Source: Sinotaia quadrata
Taxonomy: Eukaryota; Mollusca; Gastropoda; Architaenioglossa; Viviparidae
NCBI GenBank assembly: GCA_028829895.1
Contig: CM054180.1
Location: forward strand, 92,319,135 to 92,383,134
Length of the DNA stretch: 64,000 nucleotides
Direction of reading: 5' to 3'
Part shown: positions 18,952 to 31,105 of the stretch, in pieces
Layout: each line of letters begins with the position of its first letter
How positions within the stretch are numbered: position 1 is the first letter of the stretch
Notes under the pieces: generated by a model
Told to the model about the DNA's origin: nothing
The model's input: only the letters and a program-made list of their open reading frames with translations
Databases searched by the model: none
Made by a program: the position numbers and the translations under genes

Positions 18952-20430
18952 TAAATTTGCCTCTCCCTATTTTAAATTTAATTGTTATATAAATTGTCAG
19001 AGTAACCTGACTTGGTGCACTCCTTATATGGTAATTTTGAAAGTATCTGAGTTGAAGTAAATACTTGAGACAAGAATATTCTAGAAATTGCTGACGTAAT
19101 ACAAATCAATGAGTAATTTTTATTATCCAATGTTTACGGCTTATGAGAATGAGACCAAACATTGGGCTGAGATAAAAAGTTTGCTATTTTCTGATCACTT
19201 TGAATTTGGAGTGGCAAGAAGAAGAAGTCCAGTTTTGAAAAGCAGCCAATAGCTTGAGTTAGCTGATTGGTTGAGAGAGAATGGACTTGTGTTTTATGGA
19301 GAGATGTACTATGTGAGGACTTTTATTTCCACAAGTGCTTGAAATAGGCTGCTCACAAGTAGTTTGTTAGACACTTGTCACTGTTTTGATATGCTGTATT
19401 TATTAAGCTGTGTGCACGTAATGGGCTAATAAATACCAGTGCAGAAACGGTAAGTTGAGACTGGAATGTAAGAAAGAATGGAGTTATAAAGTGATGAACT
19501 GGAAGCTTAGTGTTTGCTCCTTAATTACATTTTGAAGTGAACAATCAGCTTTTCCATTTGCCTATTTTTATGTGTTGTATGAATCTCTTGGTTTACTCTT
19601 TGTTAACCATTATGACTGACCCTGATAAAGGTGGGAAGCAGAGTGTAAGAACACATTACACTCTTCTGATTTGCAGTGGCAAGAAATGTGGACTACCTGA
19701 ACAATTTCTAGTGTAGAGAAGTTGCTGGATATTGCTACATTTATTGTTCTGTTTAAAGGAATTGACATGGTGAAAAGAAGCACTCAGGTTAACTCTAATT
19801 AGCAGAAAAGTGCTTTTTTCAAAGTGCAAGTGAGGCATGTGGAACTGGCATAATAACTGCTGACAATAACTTGTGTCTGTTGCAAAAGTGTGTGGAAGGG
19901 CTATTGAGACTGGAGTAAAAATGGTTATGTAAAAACTATTATTGCTTATCTCTAATAACTCTTTTTCTGTTCTCTGATAAAACTATAATGTGATTTGTAA
20001 TGACTCCTTCACTGAATTGTATTTTATGAATAATATTGGAATCATAAAATTATCTGACTGTGGGTTCGTAGACATAGTGATGTCAAGTAATCTATTTCAT
20101 TGCATTTGTTATTTGTATATTTGATTGCTGATTTAATAAATTTATTGACCTTCTTATACATATTGATAATCTTATGTTGGAGAAGAAAGTGGGTGGATGG
20201 GGGTTCGTTAAATATAGATTTAAATCAGATTTGTCTTCTCCTTAGTAAGAAGTTTTCCACCTGTGGAATATTGTGTGACAGTAAATGATGTCTTTAATGT
20301 TGTGTAAGAGAGGAAACATTTTACAGCGCCCGTATGTCTGCCAAGTAAGAGAGACGAGTGGTGTCTGCTGGAGGAACATTAATAAAATAAATTAAGATTC
20401 TCATCACTTGTAATTAGTTATTAAAGATTA

Positions 20431-20463
<33 letters not shown>

Positions 20464-20493
20464 TTTCATTAACTAAGTGGCATTGCTGTCACA
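18952..20493 (+). mobile_element. Solo LTR B of the second family, TSD CTATT
   Basis: 1542 bases from TGTGTCAGAG to GCTGTCACA, flanked on both sides by CTATT (18947-18951 and 20494-20498). With no interior, this is the usual product of recombination between the two LTRs of a full element. Internal landmarks (GTTATATAAATTGTCAGAGT, GAGTTGAAGTAA, GGTGGATGGGGGTTCG, a TAA microsatellite at about 20435-20462) define the family and match copies A, C, D, E, F, G and H. No gene lies inside. Confidence 0.9.
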
Positions 20494-20498
20494 CTATT

Positions 20499-20925
20499 AT
20501 TTGAATAAATCTTTGCATAGTATATTATGTCATATATATCCTAAAATTTAAATAAATAGGTACGTAGTAGAATTAAATCATATAAATCTTTTTATCTGAT
20601 TTAATCTTTGTCATTTTAGAATTATGTCATATTAATTCTAATATTTGAATACATTTTTGCATAATATAATTATTTCACATATCTCATATGACTTGAATAT
20701 AGTAAAATTATATGTTATAAAAATTCTATAATTTGAATAAAATTTTGAATAATAGTAGTTTCCAATTAATTATTTGATTACAATTTTTAATGGTATATTA
20801 AATAAGTCCAATTATTTGAGTACAGTTTTGAATAGCAGAATTAATTGTCATATTAATCTTGTCATTTGAAGACATATTTGAATAGTAGAATTTTATGCTA
20901 TAAATATCATGCTGTTTTAGCAAAT
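20499..20925. other. Very AT-rich stretch with degenerate repeats
   Basis: Loose repeats of about 60 bases around TTATGTCATAT, ATTTGAATA and AATAGTAGAATT. No coding signal. Confidence 0.5.
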
Positions 20926-21460
20926 TTATGAATTAAGAATTATATTCTATTCTAAAAAGTACTTATATTTGTATACATTTTATTAATTAAGATTTATATT
21001 CTATTCTAAAATGTTCTAATATTTGTATACATTTTATTAATTAAGAATTATATTCTATTATAAAATGTTCTAATATTTGTATACATTTTATTAATTAAGA
21101 ATTATATTCTATTCTTAAAAGTTCTTATATTTGTATGCATTTTATTAATTAAGAATTATATTATATTCTAAAATTTTATAATATTTGTATACATTTTATT
21201 AATTAAGAATTATATTATATTCTAAAATTTTATAATAGTTGTATATATTTTATTAATTACGAATTATATTCTATTCTAAAAAAATCTATTATTTGTAGAA
21301 TTTTCAAAAAGTTATAAAATATCATGTTGTTTTAGTAAATTTATTAATTAAGAATTATATTCTATTCTAAAAAGTTCTATTATTTTTATACATTTTATTA
21401 ATTAAGAATTATATTCTATTCTAAAAAGTTCTAGTATTTCTATACATTTTCAAAAAGTTA
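20926..21460. repeat. Minisatellite, about 54-base unit, 9-10 copies
   Basis: Units contain ATTAAGAATTATATTCTATT, CTAAAA-GTTCT and TTTGTATACATTTTATTA. It is nearly all A and T. Confidence 0.9.
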
Positions 21461-22104
21461 GTTAGGTGGCCGGGAAATATCATTTAAAAAAAAAATCGTA
21501 GGATTGATAATTATGGGCTTATCATTCATTCATAATTATCATTCATTAGCTTTACTAAATCTTCAGCTAATACTATTATATAGCTTAGAAATTTACTTAA
21601 TTTAAATAAAGCTCTCAATGGCGTAGAAATAATGACGTAATTTGAATACTGCCTTCAACTAGTTTCATTATTTTGCCTCCTTCATGTAACATAATAATAA
21701 TACATTAAACATTTTATTAGTCTTATTAATAAAATAGTTTTGTTAAAACAAAAATAGACATTAATTTAATTTTATTCTTTACAAAATACTTAGATTTCTT
21801 CATAATGGCAAGAAATATTTTAGTTTTCTTTTAAAAAATCTACTCGATAAAAAGTGAGATGTCCGAGAGAAGTGTAGTAAGTGCGCTTCAAACCGACATC
21901 ACAAGGCACCTTCCCTGTGTGGCTCTACCCGTGTGTGCACGTTGATTGTAGTATTATTATTATTATTGGTATTTAGCAGCCAAACTATAAGAGATGAATT
22001 AATTAAAATGTGATCAATTTAGGATATGAGAGAATTTTTTTAAAGTGTGAAATAAAAAGATATATAGCATTTCGATATAGAGATGGGTCGATTGAACATG
22101 TCCC
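21461..22104. other. Unique AT-rich stretch, nothing recognised
   Basis: Includes short (TTA)n near 21952-21968. No exon, RNA gene or mobile-element end was identified. Confidence 0.4.
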
Positions 22105-22440
22105 TATAGCAAATGAGTGTACAGAGTTTCAATACAGCAACTGACTGTACAGAGTTTCAATACAGCAACTGACTGTACAGAGTTTCAATACAGCAACTGA
22201 CTGTGTAGCGACTGTGAATTCAAGTCCATAGTATCTATAATCTATTCTTAAAATATTGCATAGTTTATTAGTTAGTATATATGTTATATATATAAATTAG
22301 AGCATATGCAAAAACAAATATACAGTTTGGAGAGCAGTGTGTATAAACAAACATATACTGTGTGTATAAACAAACATATACAGTGTGTATAAACAAACAT
22401 ATACAGTGTGTATAAACAAAAATATACAGTACAGAGGAGT
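22105..22440. repeat. Two short minisatellites (28 and 23 bases)
   Basis: AGAGTTTCAATACAGCAACT plus GACTGTAC, three copies (22117-22203), then AGTGTGTATAAACAAACATA plus TAC, four to five copies (22335-22435). Confidence 0.85.
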
Positions 22441-22484
22441 GTTTAGAAACAAAAGTATACAGTATACTAAGTGGTAAAAGTTAA

Positions 22485-22532
22485 CATAGATAGATAGATA
22501 GATAGATAAGATAGATACACAGACAGGCAGAC

Positions 22533-22592
<60 letters not shown>

Positions 22593-22629
22593 TGTCACGA
22601 ACAAATACCCGACTCAGTTTAATCTTATT

Positions 22630-22661
<32 letters not shown>
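22485..22661. repeat. Compound microsatellite with opposed GA and CT runs
   Basis: (GATA)n at about 22489-22512, then GACA units, then (GA)n to about 22588. After about 45 bases of unique DNA comes (CT)n at about 22633-22661. The GA and CT runs are inverted relative to each other and could form a long hairpin. Confidence 0.9.
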
Positions 22662-22666
<5 letters not shown>

Positions 22667-23185
22667 TGTCTTTTTCTCTATTTGCACATAGCCATATCCA
22701 CACATATATGCTATCATAAAAATCTCATAGACTGTCCTGGTAAAGAAATTGCTTGCGTGAAAATCCACCAGGGTCATATTGACTTGCCTAATCTGGAGAC
22801 ATTTGAAGACGACGTAACTATACATTTGGAGCAAATGACACTTTCCTTGTTAGCGTATGCTCGGTGAAGTGTGATATATGGCACAACCTGAAGACTCATA
22901 CTTGATGAAGTACTCTTGCGTTGGTACCCCCAAACAGTTGGCAGAATGGACTACGTCATACTGAACTAGCCAATAACGAGCGCCAGTAACAATGTTCCAA
23001 GGTACCAGCTGAACATGTGCATAGGTGCGTGTAAACGGTTACTGTATATGAACGTGATTGTGTATGTCAGCTGTATGCATGGGCGTGTTTATGTAGGGCT
23101 GTGTGTATATTTGTTTATTCGGCTCTGTGTATGTGAATGCACGTGTGCATGTATATTAGTATGTTCGAATCTGTACCTGTATATC
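22662..23185. other. Unique stretch, weak coding-like block
   Basis: Plus-strand 22725-22867 encodes a non-repetitive stretch (LIDCPGKEIACVKIHQ, then PNLETFEDDVTIHLEQM) ending in TGA, following AG dinucleotides downstream of a pyrimidine-rich run. It could be an exon remnant but matches no family I recognise. 22990-23185 holds a degenerate TGTATATG-like stretch. Confidence 0.25.
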
Positions 23186-24820
23186 TGTGACACATGCGCC
23201 ACTTGGTTAATAAAGATATTTATTTTTTAAAATTAATCTTTCATAACTAATTTCAAGTGATGAGAATGTTCATTTTATTTTATTGATGATCCTCCAAAAA
23301 GCACCTCTCCTCTCTCACTTTGCGGATATTTTGGCGTTGTAAACGTTTTCAAATTTACACAACATAAAACAACGTTTACAGTCACATACGGTTTTCTGCA
23401 GGTGAAAATGTTCTTACTAAGGAGAAAACAAATCCGACTTTAATCTATATTTAGTGAGCCCCCCATCCATCCACTTTGTTTTCCTACATAAGATTATCAA
23501 ATATCAACATGCGTAAGAAGGTCAGTTAATTTAACAATAAATTTATTAAAAGAAAAATCAATTATTCAAATGACAATTACAATGAAACAGATAATCTGAC
23601 ATCAATATTCTATGAAGTTTGGTAATTATAGTTTACAGTCTCTCTCTACATATATAATAATAAAATTACAGCTAATTATAGTTCAATGATAGTCAATACA
23701 AATTGCAGGTTAATCCAATCAGAGAATAGAAATGGAATTAGAGTTAAATGTATAAATTAACGTGGCCTCGATTAAGTACAGCTTCATCAGTCTTTTCACT
23801 GGCCTTTTCAATCACGTCACAGTGTCAAAATGTTACACTCTCAAAATGTCCGCACTCAGCACGTGTTCTCGCCTTGTGCGCAATAAAACACTGATGCGTC
23901 GTTACTCTCAACTGACCTGGCACTCTCTTGCCTTGAGTTTCTTGAGCAGAACACAATCAAAATCAACATATCATTACACACTTTGCAAGGTTTCCCGATC
24001 ACTCGTCACGACTAGTGAACAAACTAAGGGTAGCTAGGAACTTGAAAGTTGAACTTGAGGCTCCACTTGAGACTCACAGCTCAGGGTTGAACTTACACTC
24101 ACAGAGTGAGACTCAACCACAATCAAAAAAGAAGAAGCCAGAAGAAGAAGGCTGCTTGCAGACTGCAACATACAATCAAGGAGCAAGTCAAAGTTTCTTA
24201 TTCATTACAATATAACTCCATTCTGTCTGACACTCCATTCTCAAAACTTACAATATCTTGCAAAAGTAGCTATTAGCCCCATGCACATGTGGCACAATAA
24301 ATACAATGTAGCAAACAATGTCACATATTAATACATCACATGGGCGCAGCTTATTCTAACATTTATAGTAATAAATCAACTTACATAGTACATATTTACA
24401 TAACACAAGTATAACATATCAATAGAAAAATGTATGAAATGTTTCCAAGTCCACTCTCTCTCTCAATCAGTCAGTTTAATCTCACCATTCAAAGCCGGAC
24501 TTCTCTCTTTGTCTTCAAATTAAAAGATGAATAGACAGTAAAATTCTCTACTGCAAGTAAACTTCTTAAACTCAGCCCATTGGCTAGTCTCGTTCTCATA
24601 AATCATAATCATTGGATAATAATAAAAAAAACCTCCTGCTCATTCAGTTCCCACTAGGTCAGCAAATCTAGAATATTCTTCCCTTAGGCCGTTTACTTCA
24701 GACTCATACACTTTCAAAATAACACCATAAGGAGTGCCCAAGATCGGGTCTTCTGACACTTTAGTAACTTAAATAACAATTAAAATTAAAAATAGGGAGG
24801 GGCAAATTTACTTTGTCACA
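23186..24820 (-). mobile_element. Solo LTR C of the second family, minus orientation
   Basis: Read on the minus strand it runs from TGTGACAAAGTAAATTTGCC (24820) to GTGGCGCATGTGTCACA (23186), 1635 bases, with family landmarks in the same order as copy B. The flanking five bases (ATATC and ATTTA) do not match, so the duplication has decayed or the copy was rearranged. Open frames within it are incidental. Confidence 0.85.
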
Positions 24821-25110
24821 ATTTACATGTGTATGTGTATTTGAACGTTTCTCTGTATATGTATATGAATGTGTGTGTGTTTAAATGAACGGGTATATGT
24901 AAATGTATAAAAACGGGTGTGAGTATATGTGTATGAAAGGGTATGAGTACATGAATGTGAGCACGAGTGTGTATTTATATGTGCATATACGGGTATATTA
25001 ATATGTGTATATGAGTGTGAGGACGGGTGTGTATGTATGTGTGCATATACGGGTGTATGAACAGTTGTGTAAATGTGTAGGCACGTGTGTATGTATGAGT
25101 GTGTGTGCAA
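24821..25110. repeat. Degenerate TGTGTATATG-type repeat
   Basis: Units of about 30-40 bases with GTGTATGTG, GAACGGGTATA and GTGAG. Its borders meet the end of LTR C. Confidence 0.8.
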
Positions 25111-25139
25111 ACTCTGCTGATAAGCACCGGAACTCTAAT

Positions 25140-25385
25140 AACCATTCCTGAATACAGCTCTCAGACCTAGTAAGACGCGAGAATATAGCTCTCAGACCTA
25201 GTAAGACGCGAGAATATAGCTCTCAGATCTAGTAAGACGCGAGAATATAGCTCTCAGACCTAGTAAGACGCGAGAATATAGCTCTCAGACCTAGTAAGAC
25301 GCGAGAATATAGCTCTCAGACCTAGTAAGACGCAGGAATATAGCTCTCAGACCTAGTAAGACGCAGGAATATAGCTCTAGATCTT
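25140..25385. repeat. Minisatellite, 31-base unit, about 8 copies
   Basis: Units read GAATATAGCTCTCAGACCTA plus GTAAGACGCGA. The last two have GCAG for GCGA. It is nearly homogeneous. Confidence 0.95.
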
Positions 25386-26165
25386 TACTGCTTCCTCGAT
25401 GCAGTTCGATGCAGCTCCTAATTACAACTGTAAAATTGTAACAAGCCGTATTAATGTATAGAGAGACCCACTAATAAAATATTCTTAATTCACCTCTAAA
25501 CTGAAAGACTCTTCCTCAATACAGATATAGATTAATAGCAGTCCCTGATTGAAGCTCTAGCCTGAAGAAAAAATGATTCATTATTACAAAACTAAAAGAA
25601 TGAAAAACATTTCCGATTACAGTTTTTAACTAATAAAATGTCCTAAAACAGTTCTAGATCTGTAAGCATTACTGAATACAGCTCTAAACTAATATAGATT
25701 CTTGAAAACATCTGTAAACTAATATATTTTACTGAACACACTTCTAATCCAATATAGATTCTTGAACACATCTGTAAACTAATGTACGTTCATGAATTCA
25801 GTTCTCAGCTACATTCAAGGAAAAGAGTCACTGTCTGAAGCACAAGTATGTTCTTCATTAATGCTGACAGACATCCTATCTAACGACCAGTCAGGTAATC
25901 TAACAAGCAGCCCATGTGTTACTTAAGACTGTCACTGCAAAACGTACGATAACTCATCTCTTCCAGGAGCACGTAATCAGTGCAATTTGTCTTTACTCCT
26001 GTCTGTCAAGTACGATTTGCCTGGACTAGCTCAGAGAGGGGAATTTTCTATGACCTATTTTTTTTTATTTTGCCATCGAAAAAGACAATCTGACTTTTAC
26101 GAGGGAAATGTCTTGGAGAAAAGCTTATTATGATTTGATGAGCAAGAAAAGAGAGAAGTGTTGGT
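25386..26165. other. Stretch with decayed repeats, otherwise unique
   Basis: 25500-25810 has loose copies of AACTAATATAGATTCTTGAA with CATCTGTAAACT, possibly an older relative of the array to the left. 25810-26165 shows nothing recognised. Confidence 0.45.
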
Positions 26166-26415
26166 AAAACATTACCCTCTTGCTATATATATTTATGTAT
26201 CTATATACGTATGCATGTATTTACAGTCATATACAGACACACACATTTATGTATCTATATACATATTCTGTAGTTACAGTCATATACAAACACACACCTT
26301 TATGTATCTATTTACGTATGTATGTATTTACATATACAGACACACACATTTATGTATCTATATACGTATGTATGTATTTACAGTCCTACACAGATACACG
26401 CATTCTTAATTACAT
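26166..26415. repeat. Minisatellite, about 50-60 base unit, 4 copies
   Basis: Units contain TATGTATCTATATACGTATG, TATTTACAGTC and ATACAGACACACACATTT. Confidence 0.85.
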
Positions 26416-26694
26416 TTACATTCTTAATTACATTAGGCTGTTTGTGTGCATGTATGAGTGTATGCGCGCATACTAAAACCAACACTTGAGCATATAATTC
26501 AGTTGAGATATAGAAAAAAATAGATGCATATAGTTTAGTAGTGACATAGAATGATGCTTAATAAATACACATTTGCATTTTTTACAGTAAGTAAACATAA
26601 ATCTGGAAAAACTGAACAGAAACTGTCTCCACATACATACACATGTACATACACACATGCATACAAACCACTACCACCACATCAAGGAATCGAA

Positions 26695-26850
26695 CATAAA
26701 ACCATTAAGTAGACTTTATTAAATAATTTCCATTTATACAATCATAAAATCATTAAGTAGACTTTACTAAATAACCTCCATTTACACAATAATAAAATCA
26801 TTAAGTAGACTTTACTAAATAACCTCCATTTACACAAATGAAATTATTTC
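26695..26850. repeat. Minisatellite, about 47-base unit, 3 copies
   Basis: Units contain AAAATCATTAAGTAGACTTT and AATAACCTCCATTTACACAA. Confidence 0.85.
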
Positions 26851-27044
26851 TATCTACCAGACACAAATAAAACTACTACGTCATAGCTCTGTCTTGAACG
26901 GGACACATATGGCGAAAACATTCAGCTCCACTGTGTGCGTTCTGTTGTTAACATGGTAACAATACGTAATGGCAACAAGAACAAGGTCCTGACTTCCTTG
27001 TGCATACATTCCTCGCTATTAACGCTGTTCTAACTCTCAACATG

Positions 27045-27360
27045 GAGTTGTAGCTAATAATAGTCCGTTCTGGATTTTACAAGGTATTCTAGCTAATTAT
27101 AGTCCGTTCTGGATTTTACAAGGTATTCTAGCTAATTATAGTCCGTTCTAGATTGTACAAGATGTTCTAGCTATCAATAATCTATTCTAGATTTTACAAG
27201 TGTTTTAGTTATCAATAGTCCGTTCTAGTTTGTACAAGGTGCTCTAGCTAATAATAGTCCGTTCTAGATTTTACAAGGTGTTCTAGCTAATAATAGTCCG
27301 TTCTAAATTTTACAAGGTGTTCTGGGTATCACTAGTCCATTCTAGATTTTACAAGTGTCG
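27045..27360. repeat. Minisatellite, about 39-base unit, 8 copies
   Basis: Units contain AATAATAGTCCGTTCTAGAT, TTTACAAGGTG and TTCTAGCT. Confidence 0.9.
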
Positions 27361-27816
27361 AAGGCATATCGTAAATATATGACATACTAATCATTGGAAC
27401 ATGGTAAACAAATGACACTCACTAATAGAAGGAATATGGTAAACAAATGACCATAACATGTTTAGTGTCTGAGAGTATTGTTTTACATAATTAGGTTAAA
27501 TATATTTTATTAATCTTTTAATAATTTAAAATAGTTGTTGTATAATTAAATTTTTCCTTCTAAGTTTCACAGCATTCCAAACAAAACATTGTGAAAATCT
27601 ATAACCTCCAATCAAAACATTGTGAACCTCTACAAAATGAAAAACTATAATGTAGAACTCTAAAGGATACGGTCACATTGTGAATCATCCAACTGTTAAA
27701 ACACCACTTGGTTAAAATACCACATTATGAAAAACATACTGTGAAATGCCATGACTAGCAAAATGTAACTCATACTACACCTTAACTCTACAACTAACAT
27801 ACTCTATTTGTAAAAT
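27361..27816. other. Unique AT-rich stretch with weak repeats
   Basis: Short copies of ACATGGTAAACAAATGAC (27400-27450) and of CAAAACATTGTGAA (27580-27620). Nothing coding was recognised. Confidence 0.4.
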
Positions 27817-27821
27817 ACTAC

Positions 27822-29707
27822 TGTGGCGGAGTAAATTTGCCTATCCCCCTATTTCTAAACTTATTTTTATATAAATTGTTAAATTTTCAAAGTGACCCCA
27901 TTTGGGGCACTCCTTATGATAGATATTTTTGTAAGTGTCAGAGTTGGAATAATGTGGATTGAGAATATGATAGAAGTTGCTGTTGCAAATCTAAACCAGT
28001 TGCAACTAGATGAGAGATTTTCTGACTAATAGTCTCACCTTGTTCATAACAAACTCACCCAATGGAGATGGACCAAAAGTTTCTTTGTTGAAGAAGTACT
28101 CTATTTTAATCACTTTGAATTTGAACAGAACTTGAGTCTGGTCATAAGGGCGATCGTTATGGTAAGTTAACTGACTGATAAAGAATATGTTGTACATGTT
28201 TGCTATGATTTGAATTAGAGAATGGAGAATGCTTATGTAAGTGAACCATCATTTCTATGTTCATTAATTTGACTATGTTGCATTATATTTGTGAAGTTTG
28301 ATAAATGCTATATTTCCTATGCTCTGTAAGTATCAGGCTAACGAAATTATTGCAGGATTTTGTAAGTTGAGAATGTTTGTAAGAGAGAAAAGAGATGAAA
28401 TATGCCTGAAATTTAATACTGCATTAATTTGACTTTTGCAGAGAAAGCGCGCCTTTTTTCTTTTCGCTCCAGGCTACAGTGACCACTGTATTTGCTTTGT
28501 CATGTTGGTGTGTGAATCCAGCGTTGTCGTCACCTTATCAGTAAGATGTGTTGCTGTAAGTTGATTCCTGTGAATTACATTCAAGAGCCAATAAAGTGGA
28601 AATGTTGGCTTGAGTTTGGTGTCAAGAATTCATTATGAATATTTTGAATATTCCTCATGGTATGTTGAAAATTCGAGACATTCAATCTGATGTGCTTGAC
28701 AGTGCTTGTGAAATACAAGACATTTCTCTATGGCATGCTTTGTGAGCTCATTGAAGATTGTGGAACAATTGTGTAATGTGCCTATAAGGGACACGTGAAT
28801 AAGACAGTGATTTGTTGCAGACCATGTGATTGTGAACAAGTGCTGGTGCCATCCGCCATCTTTGAAAAGGTTATGTGCATTAAACTTTCATTATTTCTCT
28901 TAAACTCTACTCTCATTTCCGTGAAGTTATATATGAACTTAATTATATATGTATGTTAACTGGCTCCTAATGTCTATGCTAGGATATATGTATGTTAACT
29001 GGCTACTAATGTCTATGCTAGGATATATGTATGTTAACTGGCTACTAATGTCTATGCTAGGATATATGTATGTTAACTGGCTACTAATGTCTATGCTAGG
29101 ATATATGTATGTTAACTGGCTACTAATGTCTATGCTAGGATATATGTATGTTAACTGGCTACTCATGTCTATGCTAGGATATATGTATGTTAACTGGCTA
29201 CTCATGTCTATGCTAGGATATATGTATGTTAACTGGCTACTAATGTCTATGCTAGGATATATGTATGTTAACTGGCTACTAATGTCTATGCTAGGATATA
29301 CTGAATGATTGTACAGCATTAGTTCAACATTGTTGTGAAATGATGCAAATATCAAAGGTCTATGATTATATTTATATGTTGTATATTTGCTTTCGATATA
29401 GTCGATTTCTTACACATATTGATAACCATATGTTGACAATTCAGTGGGTGGATGGGGGCTCGCTAAATAAGACGTTTGGTAAGACGTTTTCCAGCTATGG
29501 AAATATTGTGTGACGGTTGTCGTTAATATTGTGGAAGAGAGAAAACGTTTACAGCGCCGCATATCCGCAAAGTGAGAGAGACGAGTGGGTGTCCTCTGGA
29601 AAATTATTAATAACATGAACCAAGATTCACATCAATTGTAATTAGTTATGGATGATTAAATGATAATTATCATCATAATTGATAACTAAGGTGACGTTGG
29701 CGTCACA
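27822..29707 (+). mobile_element. Solo LTR D of the second family, TSD ACTAC
   Basis: Runs from TGTGGCGGAGTAAATTTGCC to GTTGGCGTCACA and is flanked by ACTAC at 27817-27821 and 29708-29712. Total 1886 bases; subtracting the 39-base array inside it (about 351 bases) gives about 1535, close to the 1542 of copy B. This confirms the LTR length of the family and shows the array is a later addition. Confidence 0.92.
28945..29302 (+). repeat. 39-base tandem repeat, 9 copies, grown inside solo LTR D
   Basis: Units contain GGATATATGTATGTTAACTG and GCTACTAATGTCTATGCTA. Two central copies have ACTCATG. As 39 is a multiple of three, both strands stay open (plus MYVNWLLMSMLGY, minus its antisense). This is not evidence of a protein. 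Confidence 0.95.
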
Positions 29708-29712
29708 ACTAC

Positions 29713-30060
29713 ATTGAAATTCCACAACTATACATGCTGTAGTTTTATAAAACAACACTGAAACTCCACAATTAACATACTATATGAAGAAATATATACT
29801 GAAATTCAACTACTGCATAATGTTTTTTCTTTTTGTAGAATACTACACTAAAACTCTACAACAGTCATACTGTATTTATAGAATTGACTCCATAAAACTC
29901 CATACCTAACATACTGTATGTGTAGAATACTGCACTGAATCTCCACAACAAGCATACTGTGTTTGTAGAATACTAAACTAAAATTCTATACCTAACATAT
30001 TGTACACAAGAATTCCACACTCTACACCTAAAATATTGTATTTATACTACACTGGGAAAC
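29713..30060. repeat. Degenerate minisatellite, about 40-45 base unit
   Basis: Units contain AACTCCACAAC, AACATACTGTATTTGTAGAA and TACTACACT. Copies are considerably drifted. Confidence 0.7.
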
Positions 30061-31105
30061 ACGACATTATGAGCCACATTACGAAACTCCATAATGCAAT
30101 TATACAACATTACACAAGGCAAGATCACACTGTGCACTTAAAAACACACGATCATATTTAACACTCCATAAAATCACGATGTGAAACATATTGAAACCAA
30201 TATAAGACCACGCCGTGAAAATATTTAAAATACACAACAAAATCACACTGCACAAACACCTTATACTTACAACAAAAGTTCGCAGTATCAAATGTCAGTC
30301 CTTTAACACAAGACTACACTGTGAGAAAAATATCATTCTGAAAAACACAGCACCGTCTTATGCATCATATTTAAAACACAAGACCATGCTGTGAAACCAT
30401 ACTTTAAACACGACACTATATTGTGAAACATCATATCTTAAACACAAGATCACATTGTAAATCATACTTTAAAAACGACAATATATTGTGAAACATCAAA
30501 CCTTAAACACAAGATCACATTGTAAATCATACTTTAAAAACGACACTATATTGTGAAACATCAAACCTTAAACACAAGATCACATTGTAAATCATACTTA
30601 AAAAACGACACTATATTGTGAAACATCAAACCTTAAACACAAGATGACATTGTAAACCAAAGCACAAGACCACACTGTAAACAGCCCACCACCACCACTT
30701 AAACATCAAGACAACACCGTGAAATATAGTTAAAACACAAGATCACACTGTAAATACTCACCCCCTTAAATATAAGACCACACTGTGAAATATCGTACTT
30801 AAAACTCAGAGGAACGTCATAAACTTTTAACACAAAGTTACATTTTAATCACCACACTAAACACAAAGCTACACCGTGAAATATACTTAATATACAAGAC
30901 TCCACTGCAAAACATCATACTTACAACTCAAGACCTCACTGTGAAATATCATACTTAAAACACAAGACCACACTGTCAAATATCATCCTTAAAACTCAAG
31001 ACCACACTGTGAAGTATACTTAAAACACAAGACCGCACTGTGAAGTATACTTAAAACACAAGACCACTCTGTCAAATATCATATTTAAAACTCAAGACCA
31101 CTTGT
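30061..31105. repeat. Degenerate minisatellite, about 33-base unit with 65-base higher-order blocks
   Basis: Units contain CTTAAAACACAAGACCACAC and TGTGAAATATCAT. Around 30430-30660 a dimer (AACACAAGATCACATTGTAA, then AACGACACTATATTGTGAAA) repeats four times nearly unchanged, and so was amplified as a block. Confidence 0.8.

Noticed and set aside
18952..20493. DNA transposon or MITE with TGTGACG inverted ends
   Set aside because: The short inverted ends also fit LTR termini (TG...CA). The 5-base duplications, and a polypurine tract directly before copy A, favour an LTR.
28949..29355. Repetitive membrane-like protein (MYVNWLL... or its antisense)
   Set aside because: It is the translation of a 39-base array inside a solo LTR.
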